Source: Talpa occidentalis
Lineage: Eukaryota; Chordata; Mammalia; Eulipotyphla; Talpidae
DNA: 64,000 bases
Reading direction: 5' to 3'
Assembly (NCBI RefSeq): GCF_014898055.3
Contig: NW_023604295.1
Location: 66,117,730 to 66,181,729, forward strand
The notes under the pieces were generated by a model. That model saw only the letters and a program-made list of their open reading frames with translations, did no database searches and had not been told where the DNA came from. Below, in pieces: positions 1-12,796 of this stretch. A program made the translations under genes and the position numbers. Within the stretch, counting starts at the first letter, position 1; every line of letters begins with the position of its first letter.

Positions 1-2004
1 GTATTTGGAAATGGCAAAGTGGAAATGCTAATTCCTATTACAAGTGAAAAAAGTGGATCCGCCAATGGTTTGATTTGCTGGAAGTTTCACAATGATTGAG
101 TTGAGTCAGAACTTGAATTTTGACACTTTGATTTTTAATCCAGATAGTGATGACCTTGCTTTCCCTCATTAAGTACAATTTTATTCATTAAATTTCAAGT
201 TCTGGATCACTCTAGTTGTGAGTATGTATGTATATTTGATCATTGCAGGCAAAATGTTTTAGTAGTCATATAGTCTCAGGAAACAAAGAAAATAATAGGA
301 GTGGATATAATAGCTTCTCCTGGTAACAAAATTAGCTTATTTAATGCAACATATTAAATTTATTCTATGGCATTTCTATTTCCTTTCAGATGTTACAAGC
401 TACCAGAGTTAAGAGTTTTATATTTGACATAAAAGAAGTTCAAGATCTATACTAGGCTTGCAATTCTCTTATGTGTGTACTATATGTGATAACAGGGACT
501 TATGTAGTCAGATTTAGTAGTCTCTGACATGACGATTTGACCAGAAAGTTATATCAAATTCAGAACTTTCATCCTTAGAATGAAAGTATCAAACTCAAAG
601 ATGTTTTTTGCATAATGCCTGCAATAAGTACATATAAGTTTCCTCTCCTAGAGGGACCCAAGATCTAAAGGGCCACTTGGTCAGGATGTTATAGAGGAGA
701 ATAAATGGTAATTGACTATTAAAACCCCTGTTAGACCTGCCTTATAATTCTCTCCATATAACAAGTAATATGGTTTTGCCCCAAAGGAACAGAGGATTCA
801 AACATTAGCCCAATCATTACTGCTCCTAACAGTGTTTTTACAATTAAGTTTAAAGAATATTTTAAAAGCTTTTCATTAGAAAATATTTCAGTTTTGCTAC
901 TCGCATGACCTAAATTCTAGGTGTACAGAGGGGGAAATGCTTTTTTAAGACTTAATATGGGCTTACTGTATATAGTTAAAAACTTCCACATTATTAAGTT
1001 CTTAATCCTGTTTATAATATATGAAAACTCTAAAGGAAATCAAAGTGTATTTCAAATATACCATGCTCTTGTGAGCAAAGAATTACCTTTTTAGTCACAC
1101 TAAAATGAAAATAGGTATTAGTGCCATTTGGAAAGTGCTTCATGTAATGTTTCAAAAAGTCATTGTGAAAAATATAATGTGTAATGTCTGTTGGTAACCA
1201 TAGAAGATGTAAATGTGATGCCAATGAATTATCCCCCAAAGGATGCCAAATTCCCTGCCATATGTTGTCTTTCACTCTAAGGAGTTTGCTGCCAATTTTG
1301 CTTATTCTTCATCCTGTGCTCCAAAATCTTGAAGAAAAAAAATCCCTGAGCATTCTCAAGAGGTTTTTCATTGGGATTGGAGCCAAAAATCACATATCTG
1401 CCTCACGGGATCTCTTTTGCGTCTGGCTGGTGAAACCATCATGGAAATGAGTTCAGCTCTCCATCATAGGCTGTGAGCCAGAGCTTCCCCAGACCAGTCA
1501 AGAATCCATCTGGGACTCTAGGTCAGAATTATTTGAAATCCACAGAGAACCTAGAAAAGGTCTTGGGTCTACTGTGATCCCAATCTTTACAGCTCAGAAG
1601 CATTCCCCAAACTCCCATAATTTGGCTAAAGCCAGGAGGGTTAAAGATTTGGAAGCTTAAATGAAGCTGATGTACAATAAAAGGCAGCTAGCTGGGGGTT
1701 CCTATAGTTCCTGTCAAAATTGAGTTTTTCCTCTCCCTTGCTGTTCAATGTATAAGATAGCTTTCCACAAACCTCTGTTTAGTTATCTTTTAAATCAGCC
1801 TGTTTTAGTATAATCCAGTATCTAACTCCTAGCATGTAAAAGCATTTTGATGCTCTAGAATAGCATTGTCAGTACAATACTTTGTTCTATTGAATTGAAA
1901 AACATGATCTTTTTGTGAGAAATGACAAAAAAATTCTTAAATGATTGAAATTGAGGTCAAGTAAACTCTGTTCAACATCCAAAAAAATCAGACTGACGAC
2001 TTAC
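1..2004 (-). other. EPHA3: EPHA3 intron 11 (partial)
   Basis: The stretch 3' of exon 11 on the minus strand. It is AT-rich and contains only short chance ORFs with no recognisable protein. I identify no clear transposon in it. 1184-1630 is slightly richer in G+C than the rest. Confidence 0.6.
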
Positions 2005-2190
2005 TTTTAGTAACAACGCCTTCTAGTCGAATGATATTGGGATGGTCAAATTGCCCCATAATGCTGGCTTCTCCCAGGAAGTCTCTCCTCTGCTTCTCTG
2101 TGTAACCCACTTTCAGGGTCTTGATGGCCACTGAAATCTCTTTTTTTGAAGGAAGTTTTAAACGACCACTGCACACCTCTCCAAATTCAC
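2005..2190 (-). CDS. EPHA3: EPHA3 exon 11: kinase N-lobe
   Basis: A 186-nt exon. On the minus strand it follows the acceptor ATTCTATAG and ends at donor AAAA|GTAAGT. The first two bases complete a Gly codon begun in exon 10; 61 codons follow and one base is left over. It encodes [13 protein letters not shown] at the start, the second half of the glycine-rich ATP loop; then VAIKTLK with the ATP-contacting lysine; then [11 protein letters not shown], whose Glu should form the helix-C salt bridge; then [11 protein letters not shown] of beta strands 4 and 5. No stop, frameshift or missing catalytic residue is seen. The polypyrimidine tract before the acceptor is weak. The activation loop and HRD/DFG motifs lie in later exons outside the window. 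Confidence 0.96.
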
Positions 2191-4084
2191 CTATAGAATA
2201 TTAAGAACCAAGCAACAAAGGGTAAGGAATTAAATAATAAAAATAATTATCAGAGAGCAACTACTTCCTCTCTAAAATTTCATTCAATATTTACACCTTT
2301 GATCTGCAGAATGTAAATTAAAGGCCTTGAAATTATGTGGAAACGTAGCAATCTAGGACTCTCTAAGAAGCACCAGAACATCCACATATTCCTACAAAAA
2401 GGACCTTGTGAAGTGTCACACTGTGAATACTGCAATATGAAAGGACAACAGGAAAGTTGAAAGCTGTCTGTGAGGCTTTTCACAACTTGTTTTCATAGCT
2501 ACTGTTTCCTCAGTGTAATCAACATACTAGTCCAAACAGCACTGACTGGGCATTGGATTAAATTTAAGATGTCTTTAACTATTCTGTTTTTACTAAGAAG
2601 GGCAATTTAGCTCTCTATTCAAGGACTCTCTAAAAATGAGAATGAAAGCATCTGTTATCAATTCATTTTACTGAGGTTTTCGTGTGTTGCATTACTGACA
2701 TACTAGTTGTAAAGTCCTCTGGATTCTTGGAAGGAGAACAATAACAATGGTATTAAATGGAAATTAGCATATCTTATCTATAAGATCACTGTGAAAACAT
2801 TTTCTTAGATTCTTCAATAAAAAGTTGTTTTAAATGAGTAATTAATCTAGAATTTGTTGACTATGGACAATTGTTGACTTTTAAAGTCAAATCCAATTGA
2901 TATAAAATCACCTAGAACTACTTCAGGCACAATCTTCACATTTATTGTTATGGAGGAGATTTTTCCACAAATTCTTCATTGTATTTTGAGTTTCCTGAGT
3001 ACAGAGAGACTTTCTGTCTTCACTGCTCCATCCTCACTACTATTCTAGTAATTACCACTAAGTATTGTTAGCCTTAGAATGCTATGTGCTCACAGAAAAA
3101 AATCCTAATTTTGTATAGATTATTAAATCTGTTTTGCACCTTTGAAATGTAGTTTTTAATATCAAATAAGGGAGTTTTCAAAATAGGATTAATGACATAA
3201 TGAATTTTTAGACTTTCTATGGAATAGAACACCATGCTTGAACCAACTTCTCCACTCCCCATGTATCAGGAAAAGGTATTAAGATACAAGATGTTTCTTC
3301 TCAACATTTTGTCCAAGTAAGTGGTTGAATCCACAAAAGCAGCAGTAGCCCTTCTCACTAACTGTATCCCTACAAATGATTTGCTTCCCTCCAGGAAGCT
3401 CTACACTCTCCCAAACATGTCCATTTCTCGGGAATTCAGTCTTGGCACTGTTTTCAAAAGAATGACTTAGGCTGGAAATTGCTGGAGTCACTTTAAGACC
3501 AAAAAGTAGTTATTCACATGTCAAATCCACCATAAGGAGGGTAAATTATCTGTTTACCTCTCTCTACAGAAATACACACAAACCAGTTGACAACGGTATG
3601 ACAGATACTGTGAAAAATAGCAATACTGTGAAATAAGGTAGTTTCTTCCCTTTGAAAACATGTAGAGAAGTTAGCAATATTTGCAGCTAGAATTTCATTA
3701 GAATTATAGGAAGAATATGGAGTAGAACTTGACAACATTCACTGATATTTTTAAATTCAAGGGAGAACATGTCATTATAGATGTGTGTTAAGAGGAGGAG
3801 GAGTTATGGTACAAAGTAAATCATTGCTAGAATTCGTAAGCAAGAGTAAGCATTTATTTCTTTACACCAGGTCATCGAAAGATTACCAGGGCCCCACTTC
3901 ACTCTGTGTAAACATTGTTTGAGCAAACCACAAGGAAGCATCCATAACAAATTTTCATTTTCAGAAAGTTCTGCAACTAACATGAGTCTGATTGGTGTAA
4001 AGGATTGTGCTTTAAATTTGGGTATCATCAGTTTCCCTCTGCGACAAGTCCTTGTTCGCTTCTCAGGACCTACAGTACACGCAT

Positions 4085-4265
4085 GGATTCTGCAGCTGAA
4101 TTGTCTAAGGTCTAATTCTGCCTCAGTGGCCTATTAGCTGTGCAATTTTGAGTAAGTGTCTTAAACTCTCTTTACCTTTGTTCCTTATCTAGAACATAAG
4201 AATACCGAATGTATCTACCTCATAATTAATGTTGTATACTTAAACAGTGCCAGGTATCTCGTAAG
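4085..4265 (+). repeat. MIR SINE relic
   Basis: Sequence around CTGTGCAATTTTGAGTAAGT, CTTAAACTCTCTTTACC and ACAGTGCCAGGTATCTCGTA follows, in order, the MIR consensus: the 'gctgtgtgaccttgggcaag' core, the 'cttaacctctctgagcc' segment and the 'acagtgcctggcacatagta' segment. It is a mammal-wide ancient tRNA-derived SINE, here heavily diverged. Confidence 0.7.
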
Positions 4266-4363
4266 TGGCACCTCAAAGTTACTCACTAATTCTTTGATTT
4301 CAAATGTACCACAAGGAAGGTAAATTATATATCTTCCTCTCTATTTAGATCAAATTGAAGAAT

Positions 4364-4956
4364 TGTAACAGGTGGTCCCCAGGAAAAGGGGAGGTTCCAG
4401 GTTTCCTGCCCCACCCAAAAGAAGGAGTGGCTGAGAGAAGAGAAGATGCAGAGGAGACTGAGAAGGAAAGAAGCAGGATGGAGAGCCAGGAGACCTGGAG
4501 GAGGCACATGGAATGGAGAGACATGTGAATAAACTATGCTTGCCTTTTGGTTGTGTACTGGGTGACACAGATGTGGGTGAGGGACCCATGGGGAGGTGAC
4601 CATGGCGGTTTTTGTCTTGATTTTGATTTTTCTCTTTTCCTTCCAGACTTGTCTGGTGATTTCTGATCCTTTTCTGTGGGTCCCCACTGGAAGATGCTTT
4701 AGACTTGTGGCAGGCTTTGGGGCCTTGCTCTGGGCCAGTCCCATTTGGATGGAGTTTAACCCACAAGGGGATGGGTAACTTTGGGTCCTCAATTTAGAAA
4801 CTAGATTCTTTGCCTTTCCTGTATTGTTTCCTAGTTGTATTAAAGTTCCTTCCCATCAAAGTCTCATATGTTTTGTGTTGATGCGGCAGATGGCAGAACC
4901 ATTTAGAAAAGGCAGGTTTGCGGGGTTTGGGCTGCCCCTCTCCCTGCCCTGTAACA
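4364..4956 (+). mobile_element. Solo LTR, family 2 copy 1 (endogenous retrovirus)
   Basis: The 593-bp element starts TGTAACAGGTGG and ends CCCTGTAACA, so it has the TG...CA ends of an LTR. It is flanked by the 4-bp duplication GAAT (4360-4363 and 4957-4960), the size typical of class I (gamma-like) integrations. AATAAA occurs at 4528-4533 and ATTAAA at 4839-4844. No internal retroviral region is present, so it is a solo LTR left by recombination. A second, inverted copy of the family is at 36641-37284. The overlapping ORFs here are chance ORFs in low-stop sequence, not genes. Confidence 0.75.
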
Positions 4957-5504
4957 GAATGAGTATAAAAGTATTTTTTATATGCCCAGTTCTGTATTGC
5001 TGTAAGAGATGGTCATGATGACGATGGTAATAATAAGGTTCATGTCATACTGGACAGGATTTGTAACAGAGAGCATTTTGTAAAATTCCTTACTAAGGAG
5101 ATCAAGGTGAAGAACAGGAAATGCTGATCTGCCAATCTGAGTTCCTCTTTCTGTTCTGACTAGAATATCTGGACACATGTATTTACATTCAAAATTTAGA
5201 AGAGAGGTATTTCAATAATGCTAATTTTTAAAATCATCAAATATAAAAAAATGTGATTATTCCATCAGATAAATACTAGAATGATTACCAATAAATTGTT
5301 CTAGACAAGGAAATGTTAAATATTAATTAAATTCTCTTTAAAATAAGTCAAAAATATTTGTAAAAGTTAATAAAGTCCAGGAAATGCAGTGCCTGATATT
5401 ACAGTGTCTTTTAAAATTAACTTTGCACTTATAGGAAAGAAAATTCAGATCCTATCATTTTTGAATAAAAACATAGCTATAAAATCATTTGGGAAGACAA
5501 TGCT

Positions 5505-5700
5505 TTTTTTTTTTTTTGAATTAGCATTGTTTTACAACAATGATTGCATGATTCAGAGACATAAGATCACACTTTCTCAGATGTATGTTACCATACCATA
5601 CCCACCACTAAAGCAGCCACAGTCCTCCACCAAAGTTTATTGCACATCCTCCTACATTTTACTTTATAAGTGCAGCAGTTTTATTTTTTATCAGAATGGG
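5505..5700 (-). repeat. Probable old L1 3' end
   Basis: A poly(T) run is followed by TTGTTTTACAACAATG and a pyrimidine/CCACC-rich stretch including CATACCCACCACTAAAGC. This order resembles reversed 3' ends of laurasiatherian L1 elements (compare 50440-50700). It is diverged and has no clear target-site duplication. Confidence 0.4.
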
Positions 5701-6094
5701 TATATTGTCTTCTGACTTAATGTGTACAATGGAAAATTTCTCAAAACAAATTTTTTACACTAATTTCATTTAAAAATACAGAAAAGTGCATTTGCATTTT
5801 AATAGAGTAACCCTGGCCTCAAAGTTCATTCTTCTTCCACTGTATTCATAAAAAAACAAAAAACAAAAAACAAAAAACCTATGTATGTCTCACAAAATGT
5901 ACTGCTCTGAGAAAGTTAGTTCATAGCTCAAGTTTAATATCTTCATTTTCAATATGGCTAAAATTATTTTTCTTCTCTCTAAAAATGAGTTTCTGTTCTA
6001 TTTAATCATTAATATAAAATATCTGAAAAAAATTAAATAATTAGTTCACATATGAATTTTTCTGTTGAATTTTTTTTGCCAAAAATGCAAATGA

Positions 6095-6362
6095 GGGGCC
6101 TCCCCAGTGGTGCAGCAGTTGAGCGCTGACCTGTGAAGCTGCCTGCAGCCTCTGCAGCACTGGTTTGATCCCTGGCCACTGGCGAGGGTCCCACATGGTG
6201 CACAGACCTCTCCTGCTGCGCCCGCTGCTCCCCTCAGCAGTGTATTTCATCAGTCTGCCTGTTCTGCTCCCTACTCTGGCTCTGGTGAATTCTCTCACCC
6301 TCCTGCGCTTCTAACTGTACCCAGTGCTTGTATAAACAAACAAATAAATAAATAAATCTTTA
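6095..6362 (+). mobile_element. tRNA-derived SINE, subfamily I
   Basis: It begins GGGCCTCCCCAGTGGTGCAG (A-box region), has a B-box-like GGTTTGATCCC, the body CGCTGCTCCCCTCAGCAG, and an (ATAA)n tail with TCTTT. A perfect 14-bp target-site duplication AAAAATGCAAATGA flanks it (6081-6094 and 6363-6376). It is antisense to EPHA3. Confidence 0.9.
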
Positions 6363-8999
6363 AAAAATGCAAATGAATGAAGAAGTAGATCACAAGAGAG
6401 GGGAGTAAAATAGAAATATATGAGGAAAGAAAACATAAATGTCAAATTTATCATTAAGCAATTAAATATGAATTATTCAGGATAAAGTCTAAGATCATTA
6501 GCTTTGACTAAAAATAAATACAACCATATCAACATTTGATAAGCAATGGATAACAACTGACCAAAAAAAAAAGCCATAGACTTCTTACAAAAGCTGCACA
6601 TTAAGTGTAGAACACAAAGTTTTGAGTAAAATGGCGGGAAAATAATCAAAAAAAGTCATTTCATATATATGTAAACAGGATAATATAAAGACCAACTGGG
6701 GTTTATTATTAAGTTACAAGAAAAAAGCTTAACAGTTAAATTTCAAATCTCATGAATGGCGTAAAATGAATCATAATATCAACTCAACTCACTATAGAGA
6801 AATATGTGACAAAATTCAACAAACATCAATGATACAAACTCTCAGCAAACAGACGATAGAAGAAACCTGTTTTAATTTGTTAAACACACACACAAATATA
6901 GAAAAATACATAATTTATAAAAAAATGATTACCAGTATTCCTTGAACTAAGGAACATGACAAAAATATCTGCTACACCCCCCTACTTCTGGTGTTCATAA
7001 ACTTTAAAAATAAATGAAAAGCAAATAATTAGATAGGAAAAATTAGCAGAGCATTTAATACAGATTATGCAATTTTATTTAGAGAAAATTCAGATTTTAT
7101 AAATAAACATTAAGAATTAATAAGAGTTTGCAAAAAGTCACCAAAATCAGGAAATTTATAGAAATTAAGCAAATGAATTGTATTTCTCTCATGATGTTCT
7201 AGAATTGGGTCTCTGTATGATATTAAAATCTTCCAAGAGAAGCATAACTGACCTTGAAGCTTTACCTATTTATATATTTTTAAAAAGCCACCATTTTTTA
7301 GTCCTTAATGTAGGAAGTGATAAGATTGGCTGCAAAATCCTGAGATACGACAAATGTCTATTTATAAGTATGTTTGAGAAGAGGATCTGTTTTAATCTTT
7401 AATGAGAATTAAGAATTATTAACTGGTTCAGCATAAGTAGCTCTTTCCTTTATCTCATTCATCAAATACAGCTTTTAATAAGTTGACTTTCCACACCACT
7501 GTATTCTAGATATTTGCCTCTGTCAGTAACAAATGTGTATAAGCTTTTACTAATGCAAGGGCCTGCTATGTCTGACGAGCCTTTTGGAAACTGGCTAAGT
7601 GTAAATGAGTTTTTCCTTCTTTCATCAGATGCTCCAGTTGAGTTTGCCAAGTCTTTGGGCCTCATATGCCAGCTTCCAGGCCGGAGAACAGTGCACTCTT
7701 GTGGGGCAACACCCAAACCAAGATGTTAAAAAATGCATGTAACACAAAACAGTTCAAGAAGAATGGTACGAATGTGAGCAGTTGATCTATATCTGTTTTA
7801 AGTGGATTAGCACAAATGGTTGGTGAATGTATCTATTTTTAAGTCTGAAAAAAAAGAAGTGCTATTGTAGTAGTTTTTATGAATTGCCAGTTTATCCTGT
7901 AATATTACTTACACATGTGAGTTTTAGAACAATAAAACATTGGGAAGATTAGGAGAAAAGATTTAGTAAATTATTATTTTATTTAGATAATACGAATAAT
8001 TCAAATTGTTGTGTTTGCATGGTAAGTACTGCTTGAGTTCTAAATACTGCTTTGGTGTTTAAAAAGAGAAACAAAATCATATGAACATTTGTGTGAAAAA
8101 GCATCAGTCATAAAGACATATGCTGTGCATAATTCAATGAGTTACTTTCTCAATCTTGCATTCTATTTCCTGCATCAACACTAACTAGTCTGTTTCACTT
8201 TAGAGCAGTATTGAAGAATAAGACGATGGTAAAAAACTATTGCTCAGTATCATTTATATTCACTTTTGAGTCATAGTTACAGTCACGTGATCACTAGATA
8301 TTATGTGGTTCACATGTTCATACATAAGGATATACTTTTATTTTGACAAATATCTATAATTTTATTAGAAATAAGCAACTGCTATTCCTAAATTCTATGT
8401 GTTTATTAATGACTGAACAAATTGATTAGAATAAAGAGATACCTATATGTAAACAAGTTTCAACACAAATTTGTACCACATAAAGTCAGTTTAAAATGGA
8501 TACTCCAAGTTGCTTATAATACCTACTCATATAGCTCTGATAAAATTTGTGTAAAATGCATCATTTGTGACTTTCCTTTGTGTTGTTCATTTTTTCAATT
8601 CCAAGGAGGATTCTAAAATTACTATTTTTTTCTACATATAAAAATGTTCACTTAGCGGACTTATTTAAAGTGAGACTTTTATCTTGTTATCCCCATTTAG
8701 CCAAACAGGCTTTGTGACACATGATCAGCGTGGCCACAGGAAGATTGAGTTGTTGCTGCTGCCGCCTCTGAAATTCAATAAATAAAAAGCTGGAACCTTT
8801 GAAATTATTACATTGCATTAAATGTGCCTTCATTTATTTATTACCTCCCTTTGATCATAAAATCAGAAAATGTCCCTTTTCATAGCAGTCTACTTAGGCC
8901 TGAGAACTCAAGTGAGTGATCTCAGGCAGCATTCTTATTCATACTTGTAAACTTGTCATCAACATATCAGGTTTTCAGTGGGATTACTGTGGTAGTTAC

Positions 9000-9125
9000 C
9001 TGCTCCAACAACTTTATCAATGGATATGTTGATGGCGTCCAATTCCTTAGCAAACTCATGAACTGCTTGAGTAGGGTCTTCATACGTATGTGGGTCAACG
9101 TAAGTCCTGAGACCTGGAAGTTTCA
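9000..9125 (-). CDS. EPHA3: EPHA3 exon 10: juxtamembrane tyrosines and kinase start
   Basis: A 126-nt exon between acceptor CTTAAACAG and donor GCAG|GTAACT. It reads [19 protein letters not shown] and then [10 protein letters not shown], ending VVGAG. The two tyrosines in [11 protein letters not shown] are the conserved Eph juxtamembrane autophosphorylation sites that relieve autoinhibition and dock SH2 proteins. The terminal GAG begins the glycine loop that continues as EFGEV in exon 11; the junction splits the third Gly codon (G|GT). Residue 31 of the complete codons is Ile (ATC at 9031-9033), where I recall Thr in human EPHA3. The polypyrimidine tract (TTTTTTATTCCCTTAAACAG) is good. Confidence 0.96.
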
Positions 9126-10916
9126 CTGTTTAAGGGAATAAAAAATATCATTATTGTAGCAAGATTTATGAAACATTTACTGAACAATTTTTATAATAAT
9201 TAAAAAAAGATAGTAAAGTGCACCAATATTTACTTTATTCTTTGAATTCACAGAATTTTGCAGAGAGGTTAAACTACTAGGTGTTGAACAATTTAAGAAA
9301 GTGGCTTCCCCATAATGAGACATAAAGAGGAACCATAATGAATTTTCCCTGCTAAAACACAAAATGGAAAATGGACATTCATGAAGGTGGCTGGAGAAGA
9401 TATATATAAAATATGGGTATTACGTGTATCTACCGAAATAGCTGAAATCTAACTGTGTATTTTTTTTTAACATAGTTGAAGGAAATGTAAGTATTTTCTA
9501 TGCATTTAATAATGAGCTAAATTCCAAACATAAACCACAGTTACAGCTTCTTAAATATAAACCACCTCCATAATATAAGTATAAATTATTCTGAAGATGA
9601 AAAATTCTTATGAGGTTCTATAATTAAAATAGTAGAGACAAAAGATACAGGAGAATCATTTTGGACTTGTTTAATATAATAAGATTATTATCATTTGGAA
9701 AAATTACTCATACACAATTTGGAGTATTCAATAAACTAACAACCTCTAAATGAAAACTAATTTTTTAGAAAGGGAAGCTAAGATCTATTAAAATATACAA
9801 ACATGTTCTAACATTAAAGGATATGCACTCGAATAGATATATACTCACATTACTATTTTTGTTTTGAAATGTAGCAACATTGGTAAAATATATTAGTAAC
9901 ATTGCTTTAGCAAGGGAAATAGATACTTAATGTTGATGCTTTTTTCATTTATCCTACTAGATTACTGAAGAAATCTTATATACTAAAATAGTAAATAAAA
10001 TCAAACTATCATCTTCATTATCACTTTACAATGGAAGAATCTTATTGGCAAAATAGCAACTGAATTCTGTGATGACCAAAGATTTTTATGAGTCAGTTTT
10101 ATAGCCTGTAGGAAACAGGTGTACAGATTGTGGATGACAGCAGTTCTGGAGATACTTCAGAACAAAGTACATTAGCCAACTGGGTCAGAATTTCAGAGTT
10201 TCCACTAAGAAGTGATCAGTTTTTAGATCTACAAGACAATTTCATGAAGGTCATGGTTACAACACCTTAAAATTTATGTCATCATGAAGTTCTATAGAGT
10301 ACAGAAATATAGGTATGGGGAAAAAATGGATAATTAATAAAATAGTGACTAGAGAGATAGATGCTAAAAACCATTTACCTTAGCTACTTTTACAAATGAT
10401 TTTTTGAGATAACGGGGTAGGAATGCTAGGATGAAGTAACAAAGGGAGAATGCAAGAGAAAAAAGGGTAATGACACCCTTCCTTCCAAGTGGTGTTTAAC
10501 TTGACACTAGATGCAGTGGAAGAGCAGTCCCTACCTGGCCTGGGGCAGAGCATGACAGCTGTGAGAAGACACCAGCTTCTAGGGAGTCAACACTCACAAC
10601 ACTCCCGCCTTTTGCCACTGCTTTGGGCATATTTTGAGTAGCTTTTGAAATAAGAACTTTAGAAGATTTTCTATTTTGAATAGCTAGGCAAAAATAACTA
10701 GGAAAGTGTCAGAGAAATAAATCTCTTGAAAACTTTTTATTCAAATGCCCAGCATGAGTGGCAGGTTTATAGATATTCTCAATTAATGATGGAGAGTAAT
10801 GCCATTATTGATATTTTCACTGTTAAGAATATTTATTCACAATTACTACCACTGATGTGATATATCACTGATGTTTCCTGAAACTAGAACTTGGGCTCAG
10901 AAATGTCCATATATAT

Positions 10917-12000
10917 TTTTTTTTTTTAGCTCACGGAGCAGTTTGTTTATTTTTGCCATCTCATAAACAATAGATTATAAAATAAATTGTCAGGAGCAAC
11001 ATCTCAAATATGTATGGGCGTTAAAAAGCCTTTACCCTTCAGTGCCAGTCAGTTCCAGAGAGAGAAGCATTACTAAATAATCAAAAACTTAAATAATCAT
11101 TTCCAAGTAAAACAATCAAATTCATTAGTATTATTTAAAATCAAGTAAATTGCTTTTCTATTCACATGACATTTGGGGAAACAACACAAACATAAACACA
11201 CATACATCCCTCAGTAAAATGGTCTGTTCACTGTAGGAGTTTTAGCTGCTGATTTTTAACTGCTGACCCCAGAGGTTCCAGGAATCAGGTGATTCAAAAT
11301 GCAAGGCACATAATCCCTTCACACCAATAATTAAGGGCAACATACAGAGTAACTGGGCTCTGTCAAGAAAACCAGATAATAAACACGTGCACACGTGTTA
11401 AGCTGCACTACTTTACAGCTCGTTCTGTGCAAACACAGTAATTTACATTTCCATTTTACCAGCATGAGTTGCCCTAAGGATAGCAAAAAAGCAAAAAGAC
11501 CCAGCCAAAGGGGGCAAAGGGACAGGATCTTAGGACGTGAAACACATTTCTTTCCTTTTGAAGCAATATTATAGGATTTGTAACAAGGCTGAAGGGAATA
11601 GTTCATAGCCAGGGCCTTTTAAAGTAATACCAAATAAACGGTCTGAAATAAACCAGCTGTAGTATTAAGAAATAGAAAGCTTATGACATGCATCTAAGTT
11701 ACTTTATGCCCTAGCAGCTAGGATAAAATGCATTTTTTTTTTTTTTGGTTTGACTATCATAGATATTGTGCAATTGAAGAATATTAAAATTTCAACATAG
11801 AAACCAAAGGCTAAAATAGATAACAGTGCTACCTGTGACCAGGAACAGTTTACGATTGGCACACAGAAATTTATCGATGCTCCAAATTCATGAAATTTAT
11901 TTATAATTCCTATATAAAGAACTGAGTCAATATGGTCTTGCTCCAAAACCAATATGGACATCAATCATCCAACTCAAATGAAGATGAACCTGTTTCACAC
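10917..12000 (-). pseudogene. Retroposed mRNA 3' UTR (candidate retrocopy, source gene unknown)
   Basis: On the minus strand the sequence GGCAAAAATAAACAAACTGC is followed about 15 bases later by GAGCT and then a run of about 12 A residues. This is a poly(A) signal placed correctly before a poly(A) tail inside an intron. The upstream kilobase is non-coding, 3'-UTR-like sequence. I could not identify the source gene, and no matching target-site duplication was found; the 5' limit is a guess. It could instead be native intronic sequence with a chance poly(A) run. Confidence 0.35.
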
Positions 12001-12520
12001 TGATTTAACCATTTTGACTAATTTATACATAGTGATTATGACTCAGTGCTGTACAGTCTCATGGGATAAAAAGCAAGACCAGAATCCTGTAAATTTGTTC
12101 ATGAGTTGGTAACCTAACTAAATGATACGATGTTATTAGGAAGGTAGTATTTTGGCTTTACTGTGAATTACTCCATAATGGACAAAATGGTGCTCCCTGC
12201 AGTCTTTGGCACTCCTTCTATCCCATATCAGTTTACATTTTGGAAAACATTTGTTTTTCTCTTTCAAGCAACTGTGTGCCTCCTGCACGTTAGCCAAAGG
12301 TCACCAAGTTTTTATATGGATAACTAAACTCATTTTTTTCAGATACAAAAATCAATGGCTGATATGACATATCCTACAGATTTGAAAATAATTTTAGGTC
12401 ATAGTGAATGCTGAAGAAAGTAATGCCTGCAAAGCTACATTAATTATACTGAGATTATTTGAGAGCACATGAGCATGAGTATAGAGTTTGCTCTAATTTC
12501 CAATGAGAACATTCTATTTC

Positions 12521-12796
12521 TTTTTTTAAATTTTATTTTTATATTACCCATACAATTGCAACCCCCTTATTTTGACCCCAATCCTTCCCCCGCCCCATAG
12601 TGTGTTTCTCATTCATAGTAGTTTGTTGATTTTGATTTTTTCTTTTTTTATAGTTATTCTTTTTCCTGGTCCCTTAATTAGGTTTTCTAGATTCCTGCTA
12701 TGAGTGAGACCATCCGGTATTTTTCTTTTTCTTTCTGGCTTACTTCGCTGAGCATGATCCCTTCCAGCTCCATCCACATTGCTGCAAATTGCATGT
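12521..12796 (-). mobile_element. 5'-truncated L1 insertion
   Basis: A 3'-end L1 fragment reversed in the window: T-rich left end, then TATGAGTGAGACCATCCGGT, CTGGCTTACTTCGCTGAGC and CAGCTCCATCCACATTGC, the reverse complement of the L1 ORF2 end. It is flanked by a 15-bp duplication AGAACATTCTATTTC (12506-12520 and 12797-12811). Same orientation as EPHA3. Confidence 0.88.

Larger units (their letters stand above)
2191..8999 (-). other. EPHA3: EPHA3 intron 10 (6.8 kb)
   Basis: Bounded by the exon 10 donor and exon 11 acceptor. It holds a MIR relic (about 4085-4265), a solo LTR (4364-4956), one SINE (6095-6362) and a poly(T)-headed old-L1-like stretch near 5505-5700. 6540-7140 is A-rich and featureless. 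8640-8850 is a non-repetitive patch close to exon 10 that could be regulatory. No gene is seen in it. Confidence 0.75.

Noticed and set aside
4325..4792. Minus-strand 155-codon ORF, and overlapping 138- and 60-codon ORFs
   Set aside because: They lie inside a solo LTR (4364-4956), have proline/serine-rich low-complexity content and no protein similarity I recognise.
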